Of a DNA stretch of 64,000 bases, positions 39,880-53,300 are shown in pieces. Below the pieces are notes generated by a model. It had not been told where the DNA came from, did not search any database, and saw nothing but the letters and a program-made list of their open reading frames with translations. A program made the translations under genes and the position numbers. Position 1 is the first letter of the stretch. Each line of letters opens with the position of its first letter. This DNA comes from Hippasteria phrygiana. Lineage: Eukaryota > Echinodermata > Asteroidea > Valvatida > Goniasteridae. Location of the stretch: the NCBI GenBank assembly GCA_037893225.1, contig JAZGUH010000535.1, positions 186,001 to 250,000 on the forward strand, written 5' to 3'.

Positions 39880-40111
39880 TTGTGGAGAAAATTCAAACCT
39901 CGCAATGTTTATTTTCTTTCCGGCCAACATCTGTGTGCATATTACCTTCTATTTATTGCTCCATGCCTGTCAAATTCCCTGGGGTATGGACTTGCTCTAC
40001 TCATTCATAATTGCATGAAATATCAACCAAATACAGTAATGTTGACATGTATGGATAGCTTAGATCTGGCGCTACATGTTGCAATCATCGGCGGCTTCCT
40101 AGAGTTAAAAC
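39880..40111 (+). repeat. Monomer type A3 (232 bp), domain 2
   Basis: GCTCTACTC with TTGCATGAAATATC, then AAATACAGTAATGTTG and ATCATCGG with TTCCTAG. It often follows A2. At 42661, 45210, 53089 and 61663 the preceding head reads GCACTACTC, a private mark of one repeated block. Confidence 0.78.
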
Positions 40112-42185
40112 TTGTGGAGAAAATTCAAACCTCGCAATGTTTATTTTCTTTCCGGCCAACATCTGTGTACATGTTACCATCTATTTATTGCTCCATGCAT
40201 GTCAAATTCCCTGGGGTATGGACTTGCTTTATTCATTCATAATTGCATGAAATATCAACCAAATGCAGTAATTTTGACATGTATGGATAGCTTAGATCTG
40301 GCGCTACATGTTGCAATTATCGGCGGCTTCTTAGAGTTAAAACTTGTGGAGAAAATTCAAACCTCGCAATGTGTATTTTCTTTCCGGCCAACATCTGTGT
40401 GCATATTACCTTCTATTTATTGCTCTATGCATGTCAAATTCCCTGGGGTATGGACTTGCTATACTCATTCATAATTGCATGAAATATCAACCAAATTCAG
40501 TAATTTTGACATGTATGGATAGCTTAGATCTGGCGCTACATGTTGCAATCATCGGCGGCTTCCTAGAGTTAAAACTTGTGGAGAAAATTCAAACCTCGCA
40601 ATGTTTATTTTCTTTCCGGCCAACATCTGTGTGCATATTACCTTCTATTTATTGCTCCATGCCTGTCAAATTCCCTGGGGTATGACTTGCTTTACTCATT
40701 CATAATTGCATGAAATATCAACCAAATTCAGTAATTTTGACATGTATGGATAGCTTAGATCTGGCGCTACATGTTGCAATTATCGGCGGCTTCTTAGAGT
40801 TAAAACTTGTGGAGAAAATTCAAACCTCGCAATGTTTATTTTCTTTCCGGCCAACATCTGTGTGCATATTACCTTCTATTTATTGCTCCATGCCTGTCAA
40901 ATTCCCTAGGGTATGACTTGCTTTACTCATTCATAATTGCATGAAATATAAACCAAATACAGTAATTTTGACATGTATGGATAGCTTAGATCTGGCGCTA
41001 CATGTTGCAATCATCGGCGGCTTCTTAGAGTTAAAACTTGTGGAGAAAATTCAAACCTCGCAATGTTTATTTTCTTTCCGGCCAACATCTGTGTGCATAT
41101 TACCTTCTATTTATTGCTCCATGCCTGTCAAATTCCCTGGGGTATGGACTTGCTCTACTCATTCATAATTGCATTAAATATCAACCAAATACAGTAATTT
41201 TGACATGTATGGATAGCTTAGATCTGGCGCTACATGTTGCAATCATCGGCGGCTTCCTAGAGTTAAAACTTGTGGAGAAAATTCAAACCTCGCAATGTTT
41301 ATTTTCTTTCCGGCCAACATCTGTGTGCATATTACCTTCTATTTATTGCTCCATGCCTGTCAAATTCCCTGGGGTATGGACTTGCTTTACTCATTCATAA
41401 TTGCATGAAATATCAACCAAATTCAGTAATTTTGACATGTATGGATAGCTTAGATCTGGCGCTACATGTTGCAATTATCGGCGGCTTCTTAGAGTTAAAA
41501 CTTGTGGAGAAAATTCAAACCTCGCAATGTGTATTTTCTTTCCGGCCAACATCTGTGTGCATATTACCTTCTATTTATTGCTCCATGCATGTCAAATTCC
41601 CTGGGGTATGGACTTGCTTTACTCATTCATAATTGCATGAAATATCAACCAAATTCAGTAATTTTGACATGTATGGATAGCTTAGATCTGGCGCTACATG
41701 TTGCAATTATCGGCGGCTTCTTAGAGTTAAAACTTGTGGAGAAAATTCAAACCTCGCAATGTTTATTTTCTTTCCGGCCAACATCTGTGTACATATTACC
41801 GTCTATTTATTGCTCCATGCATGTCAAATTCCCTGGGGTATGGACTTGCTTTATTCATTCATAATTGCATGAAATATCAACCAAATGCAGTAATTTTGAC
41901 ATGTATGGATAGCTTAGATCTGGCGCTACATGTTGCAATCATCGGCGGCTTCCTAGAGTTAAAACTTGTGGAGAAAATTCAAACCTCGCAATGTTTATTT
42001 TCTTTCCGGCCAACATCTGTGTGCATATTACCTTCTATTTATTGCTCCATGCCTGTCAAATTCCCTGGGGTATGGACTTGCTTTACTCATTCATAATTGC
42101 ATGAAATATCAACCAAATTCAGTAATTTTGACATGTATGGATAGCTTAGATCTGGCGCTACATGTTGCAATTATCGGCGGCTTCT

Positions 42186-45100
42186 TAGAGTTAAAACTTG
42201 TGGAGAAAATTCAAACCTCGCAATGTTTATTTTCTTTCCGGCCAACATCTGTGTGCATATTACCTTCTATTTATTGCTCCATGCCTGTCAAATTCCCTAG
42301 GGTATGACTTGCTTTACTCATTCATAATTGCATGAAATATCAACCAAATACAGTAATTTTGACATGTATGGATAGCTTAGATCTGGCGCTACATGTTGCA
42401 ATCATCGGCGGCTTCTTAGAGTTAAAACTTGTGGAGAAAATTCAAACCTCGCAATGTTTATTTTCTTTCCGGCCAACATCTGTGTGCATATTACCTTCTA
42501 TTTATTGCTCCATGCCTGTCAAATTCCCTGGGGTATGGACTTGCTCTACTCATTCATAATTGCATTAAATATCAACCAAATACAGTAATTTTGACATGTA
42601 TGGATAGCTTAGATCTGGCGCTACATGTTGCAATCATCGGCGGCTTCCTAGAGTTAAAACTTGTGGAGAAAATTCAAACCTCGCAATGTTTATTTTCTTT
42701 CCGGCCAACATCTGTGTGCATATTACCTTCTATTTATTGCTCCATGCCTGTCAAATTCCCTGGGGTATGGACTTGCACTACTCATTCATAATTGCATGAA
42801 ATATCAACCAAATACAGTAATGTTGACATGTATGGATAGCTTAGATCTGGCGCTACATGTTGCAATCATCGGCGGCTTCCTAGAGTTAAAACTTGTGGAG
42901 AAAATTCAAACCTCGCAATGTTTATTTTCTTTCCGGCCAACATCTGTGTACATGTTACCGTCTATTTATTGCTCCATGCATGTCAAATTCCCTGGGGTAT
43001 GGACTTGCTTTATTCATTCATAATTGCATGAAATATCAACCAAATGCAGTAATTTTGACATGTATGGATAGCTTAGATCTGGCGCTACATGTTGCAATCA
43101 TCGGCGGCTTCCTAGAGTTAAAACTTGTGGAGAAAATTCAAACCTCGCAATGTTTATTTTCTTTCCGGCCAACATCTGTGTGCATATTACCTTCTATTTA
43201 TTGCTCCATGCCTGTCAAATTCCCTGGGGTATGGACTTGCTTTACTCATTCATAATTGCACGAAATATCAACCAAATTCAGTAATTTTGACATGTATGGA
43301 TAGCTTAGATCTGGCGCTACATGTTGCAATTATCGGCGGCTTCTTAGAGTTAAAACTTGTGGAGAAAATTCAAACCTCGCAATGTTTATTTTCTTTCCGG
43401 CCAACATCTGTGTACATATTACCGTCTATTTATTGCTCCATGCATGTCAAATTCCCTGGGGTATGGACTTGCTTTATTCATTCATAATTGCATGAAATAT
43501 CAACCAAATGCAGTAATTTTGACATGTATGGATAGCTTAGATCTGGCGCTACATGTTGCAATCATCGGCGGCTTCCTAGAGTTAAAACTTGTGGAGAAAA
43601 TTCAAACCTCGCAATGTTTATTTTCTTTCCGGCCAACATCTGTGTGCATATTACCTTCTATTTATTGCTCCATGCCTGTCAAATTCCCTGGGGTATGACT
43701 TGCTTTACTCATTCATAATTGCATGAAATATCAACCAAATTCAGTAATTTTGACATGTATGGATAGCTTAGATCTGGCGCTACATGTTGCAATTATCGGC
43801 GGCTTCTTAGAGTTAAAACTTGTGGAGAAAATTCAAACCTCGCAATGTTTATTTTCTTTCCGGCCAACATCTGTGTGCATATTACCTTCTATTTATTGCT
43901 CCATGCCTGTCAAATTCCCTGGGGTATGACTTGCTTTACTCATTCATAATTGCATGAAATATAAACCAAATACAGTAATGTTGACATGTATGGATAGCTT
44001 AGATCTGGCGCTACATGTTGCAATCATCGGCGGCTTCCTAGAGTTAAAACTTGTGGAGAAAATTCAAACCTCGCAATGTTTATTTTCTTTCCGGCCAACA
44101 TCTGTGTGCATATTACCTTCTATTTATTGCTCCATGCCTGTCAAATTCCCTGGGGTATGGACTTGCTCTACTCATTCATAATTGCATTAAATATCAACCA
44201 AATACAGTAATTTTGACATGTATGGATAGCTTAGATCTGGCGCTACATGTTGCAATCATCGGCGGCTTCCTAGAGTTAAAACTTGTGGAGAAAATTCAAA
44301 CCTCGCAATGTTTATTTTCTTTCCGGCCAACATCTGTGTGCATATTACCTTCTATTTATTGCTCCATGCCTGTCAAATTCCCTGGGGTATGGACTTGCTC
44401 TACTCATTCATAATTGCATGAAATATCAACCAAATACAGTAATGTTGACATGTATGGATAGCTTAGATCTGGCGCTACATGTTGCAATTATCGGCGGCTT
44501 CTTAGAGTTAAAACTTGTGGAGAAAATTCAAACCTCGCAATGTTTATTTTCTTTCCGGCCAACATCTGTGTACATATTACCGTCTATTTATTGCTCCATG
44601 CATGTCAAATTCCCTGGGGTATGGACTTGCTTTATTCATTCATAATTGCATGAAATATCAACCAAATGCAGTAATTTTGACATGTATGGATAGCTTAGAT
44701 CTGGCGCTACATGTTGCAATCATCGGCGGCTTCCTAGAGTTAAAACTTGTGGAGAAAATTCAAACCTCGCAATGTTTATTTTCTTTCCGGCCAACATCTG
44801 TGTGCATATTACCTTCTATTTATTGCTCCATGCCTGTCAAATTCCCTAGGGTATGACTTGCTTTACTCATTCATAATTGCATGAAATATCAACCAAATAC
44901 AGTAATTTTGACATGTATGGATAGCTTAGATCTGGCGCTACATGTTGCAATCATCGGCGGCTTCTTAGAGTTAAAACTTGTGGAGAAAATTCAAACCTCG
45001 CAATGTTTATTTTCTTTCCGGCCAACATCTGTGTGCATATTACCTTCTATTTATTGCTCCATGCCTGTCAAATTCCCTGGGGTATGGACTTGCTCTACTC

Positions 45101-47396
45101 ATTCATAATTGCATTAAATATCAACCAAATACAGTAATTTTGACATGTATGGATAGCTTAGATCTGGCGCTACATGTTGCAATCATCGGCGGCTTCCTAG
45201 AGTTAAAACTTGTGGAGAAAATTCAAACCTCGCAATGTTTATTTTCTTTCCGGCCAACATCTGTGTGCATATTACCTTCTATTTATTGCTCCATGCCTGT
45301 CAAATTCCCTGGGGTATGGACTTGCACTACTCATTCATAATTGCATGAAATATCAACCAAATACAGTAATGTTGACATGTATGGATAGCTTAGATCTGGC
45401 GCTACATGTTGCAATCATCGGCGGCTTCCTAGAGTTAAAACTTGTGGAGAAAATTCAAACCTCGCAATGTTTATTTTCTTTCCGGCCAACATCTGTGTAC
45501 ATGTTACCGTCTATTTATTGCTCCATGCATGTCAAATTCCCTGGGGTATGGACTTGCTTTATTCATTCATAATTGCATGAAATATCAACCAAATGCAGTA
45601 ATTTTGACATGTATGGATAGCTTAGATCTGGCGCTACATGTTGCAATCATCGGCGGCTTCCTAGAGTTAAAACTTGTGGAGAAAATTCAAACCTCGCAAT
45701 GTTTATTTTCTTTCCGGCCAACATCTGTGTGCATATTACCTTCTATTTATTGCTCCATGCCTGTCAAATTCCCTGGGGTATGGACTTGCTTTACTCATTC
45801 ATAATTGCACGAAATATCAACCAAATTCAGTAATTTTGACATGTATGGATAGCTTAGATCTGGCGCTACATGTTGCAATTATCGGCGGCTTCTTAGAGTT
45901 AAAACTTGTGGAGAAAATTCAAACCTCGCAATGTTTATTTTCTTTCCGGCCAACATCTGTGTACATATTACCGTCTATTTATTGCTCCATGCATGTCAAA
46001 TTCCCTGGGGTATGGACTTGCTTTATTCATTCATAATTGCATGAAATATCAACCAAATGCAGTAATTTTGACATGTATGGATAGCTTAGATCTGGCGCTA
46101 CATGTTGCAATCATCGGCGGCTTCCTAGAGTTAAAACTTGTGGAGAAAATTCAAACCTCGCAATGTTTATTTTCTTTCCGGCCAACATCTGTGTGCATAT
46201 TACCTTCTATTTATTGCTCCATGCCTGTCAAATTCCCTGGGGTATGACTTGCTTTACTCATTCATAATTGCATGAAATATCAACCAAATTCAGTAATTTT
46301 GACATGTATGGATAGCTTAGATCTGGCGCTACATGTTGCAATTATCGGCGGCTTCTTAGAGTTAAAACTTGTGGAGAAAATTCAAACCTCGCAATGTTTA
46401 TTTTCTTTCCGGCCAACATCTGTGTGCATATTACCTTCTATTTATTGCTCCATGCCTGTCAAATTCCCTGGGGTATGACTTGCTTTACTCATTCATAATT
46501 GCATGAAATATAAACCAAATACAGTAATGTTGACATGTATGGATAGCTTAGATCTGGCGCTACATGTTGCAATCATCGGCGGCTTCCTAGAGTTAAAACT
46601 TGTGGAGAAAATTCAAACCTCGCAATGTTTATTTTCTTTCCGGCCAACATCTGTGTGCATATTACCTTCTATTTATTGCTCCATGCCTGTCAAATTCCCT
46701 GGGGTATGGACTTGCTCTACTCATTCATAATTGCATTAAATATCAACCAAATACAGTAATTTTGACATGTATGGATAGCTTAGATCTGGCGCTACATGTT
46801 GCAATCATCGGCGGCTTCCTAGAGTTAAAACTTGTGGAGAAAATTCAAACCTCGCAATGTTTATTTTCTTTCCGGCCAACATCTGTGTGCATATTACCTT
46901 CTATTTATTGCTCCATGCCTGTCAAATTCCCTGGGGTATGGACTTGCTCTACTCATTCATAATTGCATGAAATATCAACCAAATACAGTAATGTTGACAT
47001 GTATGGATAGCTTAGATCTGGCGCTACATGTTGCAATTATCGGCGGCTTCTTAGAGTTAAAACTTGTGGAGAAAATTCAAACCTCGCAATGTTTATTTTC
47101 TTTCCGGCCAACATCTGTGTACATATTACCGTCTATTTATTGCTCCATGCATGTCAAATTCCCTGGGGTATGGACTTGCTTTATTCATTCATAATTGCAT
47201 GAAATATCAACCAAATGCAGTAATTTTGACATGTATGGATAGCTTAGATCTGGCGCTACATGTTGCAATCATCGGCGGCTTCCTAGAGTTAAAACTTGTG
47301 GAGAAAATTCAAACCTCGCAATGTTTATTTTCTTTCCGGCCAACATCTGTGTGCATATTACCTTCTATTTATTGCTCCATGCCTGTCAAATTCCCT
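42186..47396 (+). repeat. Tandem duplication, offset 2549 bp (11 monomers)
   Basis: 42186-44847 matches 44735-47396 (2662 bp). Shared private marks are GCACTACTC and TTGCACGAAAT. Limits are T/C at 42185/44734 and A/G at 44848/47397. It is older than the 7879-bp duplication, which copied part of it again. Confidence 0.85.
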
Positions 47397-50300
47397 GGGG
47401 TATGACTTGCTTTACTCATTCATAATTGCATGAAATATCAACCAAATTCAGTAATTTTGACATGTATGGATAGCTTAGATCTGGCGCTACATGTTGCAAT
47501 TATCGGCGGCTTCTTAGAGTTAAAACTTGTGGAGAAAATTCAAACCTCGCAATGTTTATTTTCTTTCCGGCCAACATCTGTGTGCATATTACCTTCTATT
47601 TATTGCTCCATGCCTGTCAAATTCCCTAGGGTATGACTTGCTTTACTCATTCATAATTGCATGAAATATAAACCAAATACAGTAATTTTGACATGTATGG
47701 ATAGCTTAGATCTGGCGCTACATGTTGCAATCATCGGCGGCTTCTTAGAGTTAAAACTTGTGGAGAAAATTCAAACCTCGCAATGTTTATTTTCTTTCCG
47801 GCCAACATCTGTGTGCATATTACCTTCTATTTATTGCTCCATGCCTGTCAAATTCCCTGGGGTATGGACTTGCTCTACTCATTCATAATTGCATTAAATA
47901 TCAACCAAATACAGTAATTTTGACATGTATGGATAGCTTAGATCTGGCGCTACATGTTGCAATCATCGGCGGCTTCCTAGAGTTAAAACTTGTGGAGAAA
48001 ATTCAAACCTCGCAATGTTTATTTTCTTTCCGGCCAACATCTGTGTGCATATTACCTTCTATTTATTGCTCCATGCCTGTCAAATTCCCTGGGGTATGGA
48101 CTTGCTCTACTCATTCATAATTGCATGAAATATCAACCAAATACAGTAATGTTGACATGTATGGATAGCTTAGATCTGGCGCTACATGTTGCAATCATCG
48201 GCGGCTTCCTAGAGTTAAAACTTGTGGAGAAAATTCAAACCTCGCAATGTTTATTTTCTTTCCGGCCAACATCTGTGTACATGTTACCGTCTATTTATTG
48301 CTCCATGCATGTCAAATTCCCTGGGGTATGGACTTGCTTTATTCATTCATAATTGCATGAAATATCAACCAAATGCAGTAATTTTGACATGTATGGATAG
48401 CTTAGATCTGGCGCTACATGTTGCAATCATCGGCGGCTTCCTAGAGTTAAAACTTGTGGAGAAAATTCAAACCTCGCAATGTTTATTTTCTTTCCGGCCA
48501 ACATCTGTGTGCATATTACCTTCTATTTATTGCTCCATGCCTGTCAAATTCCCTGGGGTATGGACTTGCTTTACTCATTCATAATTGCATGAAATATCAA
48601 CCAAATTCAGTAATTTTGACATGTATGGATAGCTTAGATCTGGCGCTACATGTTGCAATTATCGGCGGCTTCTTAGAGTTAAAACTTGTGGAGAAAATTC
48701 AAACCTCGCAATGTGTATTTTCTTTCCGGCCAACATCTGTGTGCATATTACCTTCTATTTATTGCTCCATGCATGTCAAATTCCCTGGGGTATGGACTTG
48801 CTTTACTCATTCATAATTGCATGAAATATCAACCAAATTCAGTAATTTTGACATGTATGGATAGCTTAGATCTGGCGCTACATGTTGCAATTATCGGCGG
48901 CTTCTTAGAGTTAAAACTTGTGGAGAAAATTCAAACCTCGCAATGTTTATTTTCTTTCCGGCCAACATCTGTGTGCATATTACCTTCTATTTATTGCTCC
49001 ATGCCTGTCAAATTCCCTAGGGTATGACTTGCTTTACTCATTCATAATTGCATGAAATATAAACCAAATACAGTAATTTTGACATGTATGGATAGCTTAG
49101 ATCTGGCGCTACATGTTGCAATCATCGGCGGCTTCTTAGAGTTAAAACTTGTGGAGAAAATTCAAACCTCGCAATGTTTATTTTCTTTCCGGCCAACATC
49201 TGTGTGCATATTACCTTCTATTTATTGCTCCATGCCTGTCAAATTCCCTGGGGTATGGACTTGCTCTACTCATTCATAATTGCATTAAATATCAACCAAA
49301 TACAGTAATTTTGACATGTATGGATAGCTTAGATCTGGCGCTACATGTTGCAATCATCGGCGGCTTCCTAGAGTTAAAACTTGTGGAGAAAATTCAAACC
49401 TCGCAATGTTTATTTTCTTTCCGGCCAACATCTGTGTGCATATTACCTTCTATTTATTGCTCCATGCCTGTCAAATTCCCTGGGGTATGGACTTGCTCTA
49501 CTCATTCATAATTGCATGAAATATCAACCAAATACAGTAATGTTGACATGTATGGATAGCTTAGATCTGGCGCTACATGTTGCAATCATCGGCGGCTTCC
49601 TAGAGTTAAAACTTGTGGAGAAAATTCAAACCTCGCAATGTTTATTTTCTTTCCGGCCAACATCTGTGTACATGTTACCGTCTATTTATTGCTCCATGCA
49701 TGTCAAATTCCCTGGGGTATGGACTTGCTTTATTCATTCATAATTGCATGAAATATCAACCAAATGCAGTAATTTTGACATGTATGGATAGCTTAGATCT
49801 GGCGCTACATGTTGCAATCATCGGCGGCTTCCTAGAGTTAAAACTTGTGGAGAAAATTCAAACCTCGCAATGTTTATTTTCTTTCCGGCCAACATCTGTG
49901 TGCATATTACCTTCTATTTATTGCTCCATGCCTGTCAAATTCCCTGGGGTATGGACTTGCTTTACTCATTCATAATTGCATGAAATATCAACCAAATTCA
50001 GTAATTTTGACATGTATGGATAGCTTAGATCTGGCGCTACATGTTGCAATTATCGGCGGCTTCTTAGAGTTAAAACTTGTGGAGAAAATTCAAACCTCGC
50101 AATGTGTATTTTCTTTCCGGCCAACATCTGTGTGCATATTACCTTCTATTTATTGCTCCATGCATGTCAAATTCCCTGGGGTATGGACTTGCTTTACTCA
50201 TTCATAATTGCATGAAATATCAACCAAATTCAGTAATTTTGACATGTATGGATAGCTTAGATCTGGCGCTACATGTTGCAATTATCGGCGGCTTCTTAGA

Positions 50301-53300
50301 GTTAAAACTTGTGGAGAAAATTCAAACCTCGCAATGTTTATTTTCTTTCCGGCCAACATCTGTGTACATATTACCGTCTATTTATTGCTCCATGCATGTC
50401 AAATTCCCTGGGGTATGGACTTGCTTTATTCATTCATAATTGCATGAAATATCAACCAAATGCAGTAATTTTGACATGTATGGATAGCTTAGATCTGGCG
50501 CTACATGTTGCAATCATCGGCGGCTTCCTAGAGTTAAAACTTGTGGAGAAAATTCAAACCTCGCAATGTTTATTTTCTTTCCGGCCAACATCTGTGTGCA
50601 TATTACCTTCTATTTATTGCTCCATGCCTGTCAAATTCCCTGGGGTATGACTTGCTTTACTCATTCATAATTGCATGAAATATCAACCAAATTCAGTAAT
50701 TTTGACATGTATGGATAGCTTAGATCTGGCGCTACATGTTGCAATTATCGGCGGCTTCTTAGAGTTAAAACTTGTGGAGAAAATTCAAACCTCGCAATGT
50801 TTATTTTCTTTCCGGCCAACATCTGTGTGCATATTACCTTCTATTTATTGCTCCATGCCTGTCAAATTCCCTGGGGTATGGACTTGCTCTACTCATTCAT
50901 AATTGCATGAAATATCAACCAAATACAGTAATGTTGACATGTATGGATAGCTTAGATCTGGCGCTACATGTTGCAATCATCGGCGGCTTCCTAGAGTTAA
51001 AACTTGTGGAGAAAATTCAAACCTCGCAATGTTTATTTTCTTTCCGGCCAACATCTGTGTACATGTTACCATCTATTTATTGCTCCATGCATGTCAAATT
51101 CCCTGGGGTATGGACTTGCTTTATTCATTCATAATTGCATGAAATATCAACCAAATGCAGTAATTTTGACATGTATGGATAGCTTAGATCTGGCGCTACA
51201 TGTTGCAATCATCGGCGGCTTCCTAGAGTTAAAACTTGTGGAGAAAATTCAAACCTCGCAATGTTTATTTTCTTTCCGGCCAACATCTGTGTGCATATTA
51301 CCTTCTATTTATTGCTCCATGCCTGTCAAATTCCCTGGGGTATGGACTTGCTTTACTCATTCATAATTGCATGAAATATCAACCAAATTCAGTAATTTTG
51401 ACATGTATGGATAGCTTAGATCTGGCGCTACATGTTGCAATCATCGGCGGCTTCCTAGAGTTAAAACTTGTGGAGAAAATTCAAACCTCGCAATGTTTAT
51501 TTTCTTTCCGGCCAACATCTGTGTGCATATTACCTTCTATTTATTGCTCCATGCCTGTCAAATTCCCTGGGGTATGACTTGCTTTACTCATTCATAATTG
51601 CATGAAATATCAACCAAATTCAGTAATTTTGACATGTATGGATAGCTTAGATCTGGCGCTACATGTTGCAATTATCGGCGGCTTCTTAGAGTTAAAACTT
51701 GTGGAGAAAATTCAAACCTCGCAATGTTTATTTTCTTTCCGGCCAACATCTGTGTGCATATTACCTTCTATTTATTGCTCCATGCCTGTCAAATTCCCTG
51801 GGGTATGACTTGCTTTACTCATTCATAATTGCATGAAATATAAACCAAATACAGTAATGTTGACATGTATGGATAGCTTAGATCTGGCGCTACATGTTGC
51901 AATCATCGGCGGCTTCCTAGAGTTAAAACTTGTGGAGAAAATTCAAACCTCGCAATGTTTATTTTCTTTCCGGCCAACATCTGTGTGCATATTACCTTCT
52001 ATTTATTGCTCCATGCCTGTCAAATTCCCTGGGGTATGGACTTGCTCTACTCATTCATAATTGCATTAAATATCAACCAAATACAGTAATTTTGACATGT
52101 ATGGATAGCTTAGATCTGGCGCTACATGTTGCAATCATCGGCGGCTTCCTAGAGTTAAAACTTGTGGAGAAAATTCAAACCTCGCAATGTTTATTTTCTT
52201 TCCGGCCAACATCTGTGTGCATATTACCTTCTATTTATTGCTCCATGCCTGTCAAATTCCCTGGGGTATGGACTTGCTCTACTCATTCATAATTGCATGA
52301 AATATCAACCAAATACAGTAATGTTGACATGTATGGATAGCTTAGATCTGGCGCTACATGTTGCAATTATCGGCGGCTTCTTAGAGTTAAAACTTGTGGA
52401 GAAAATTCAAACCTCGCAATGTTTATTTTCTTTCCGGCCAACATCTGTGTACATATTACCGTCTATTTATTGCTCCATGCATGTCAAATTCCCTGGGGTA
52501 TGGACTTGCTTTATTCATTCATAATTGCATGAAATATCAACCAAATGCAGTAATTTTGACATGTATGGATAGCTTAGATCTGGCGCTACATGTTGCAATC
52601 ATCGGCGGCTTCCTAGAGTTAAAACTTGTGGAGAAAATTCAAACCTCGCAATGTTTATTTTCTTTCCGGCCAACATCTGTGTGCATATTACCTTCTATTT
52701 ATTGCTCCATGCCTGTCAAATTCCCTAGGGTATGACTTGCTTTACTCATTCATAATTGCATGAAATATCAACCAAATACAGTAATTTTGACATGTATGGA
52801 TAGCTTAGATCTGGCGCTACATGTTGCAATCATCGGCGGCTTCTTAGAGTTAAAACTTGTGGAGAAAATTCAAACCTCGCAATGTTTATTTTCTTTCCGG
52901 CCAACATCTGTGTGCATATTACCTTCTATTTATTGCTCCATGCCTGTCAAATTCCCTGGGGTATGGACTTGCTCTACTCATTCATAATTGCATTAAATAT
53001 CAACCAAATACAGTAATTTTGACATGTATGGATAGCTTAGATCTGGCGCTACATGTTGCAATCATCGGCGGCTTCCTAGAGTTAAAACTTGTGGAGAAAA
53101 TTCAAACCTCGCAATGTTTATTTTCTTTCCGGCCAACATCTGTGTGCATATTACCTTCTATTTATTGCTCCATGCCTGTCAAATTCCCTGGGGTATGGAC
53201 TTGCACTACTCATTCATAATTGCATGAAATATCAACCAAATACAGTAATGTTGACATGTATGGATAGCTTAGATCTGGCGCTACATGTTGCAATCATCGG

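Larger units (their letters stand above)
36242..39930 (+). repeat. Tandem duplication, offset 1390 bp (6 monomers)
   Basis: 36242-37947 matches 37632-39337, bounded on the left by T/G at 36241 against 37631. One C/T difference at 37948/39338 follows, and the match then continues to about 38.5 kb against 39.9 kb. Shared private marks are AAATCCAG and GCATGACATATC. Confidence 0.8.
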
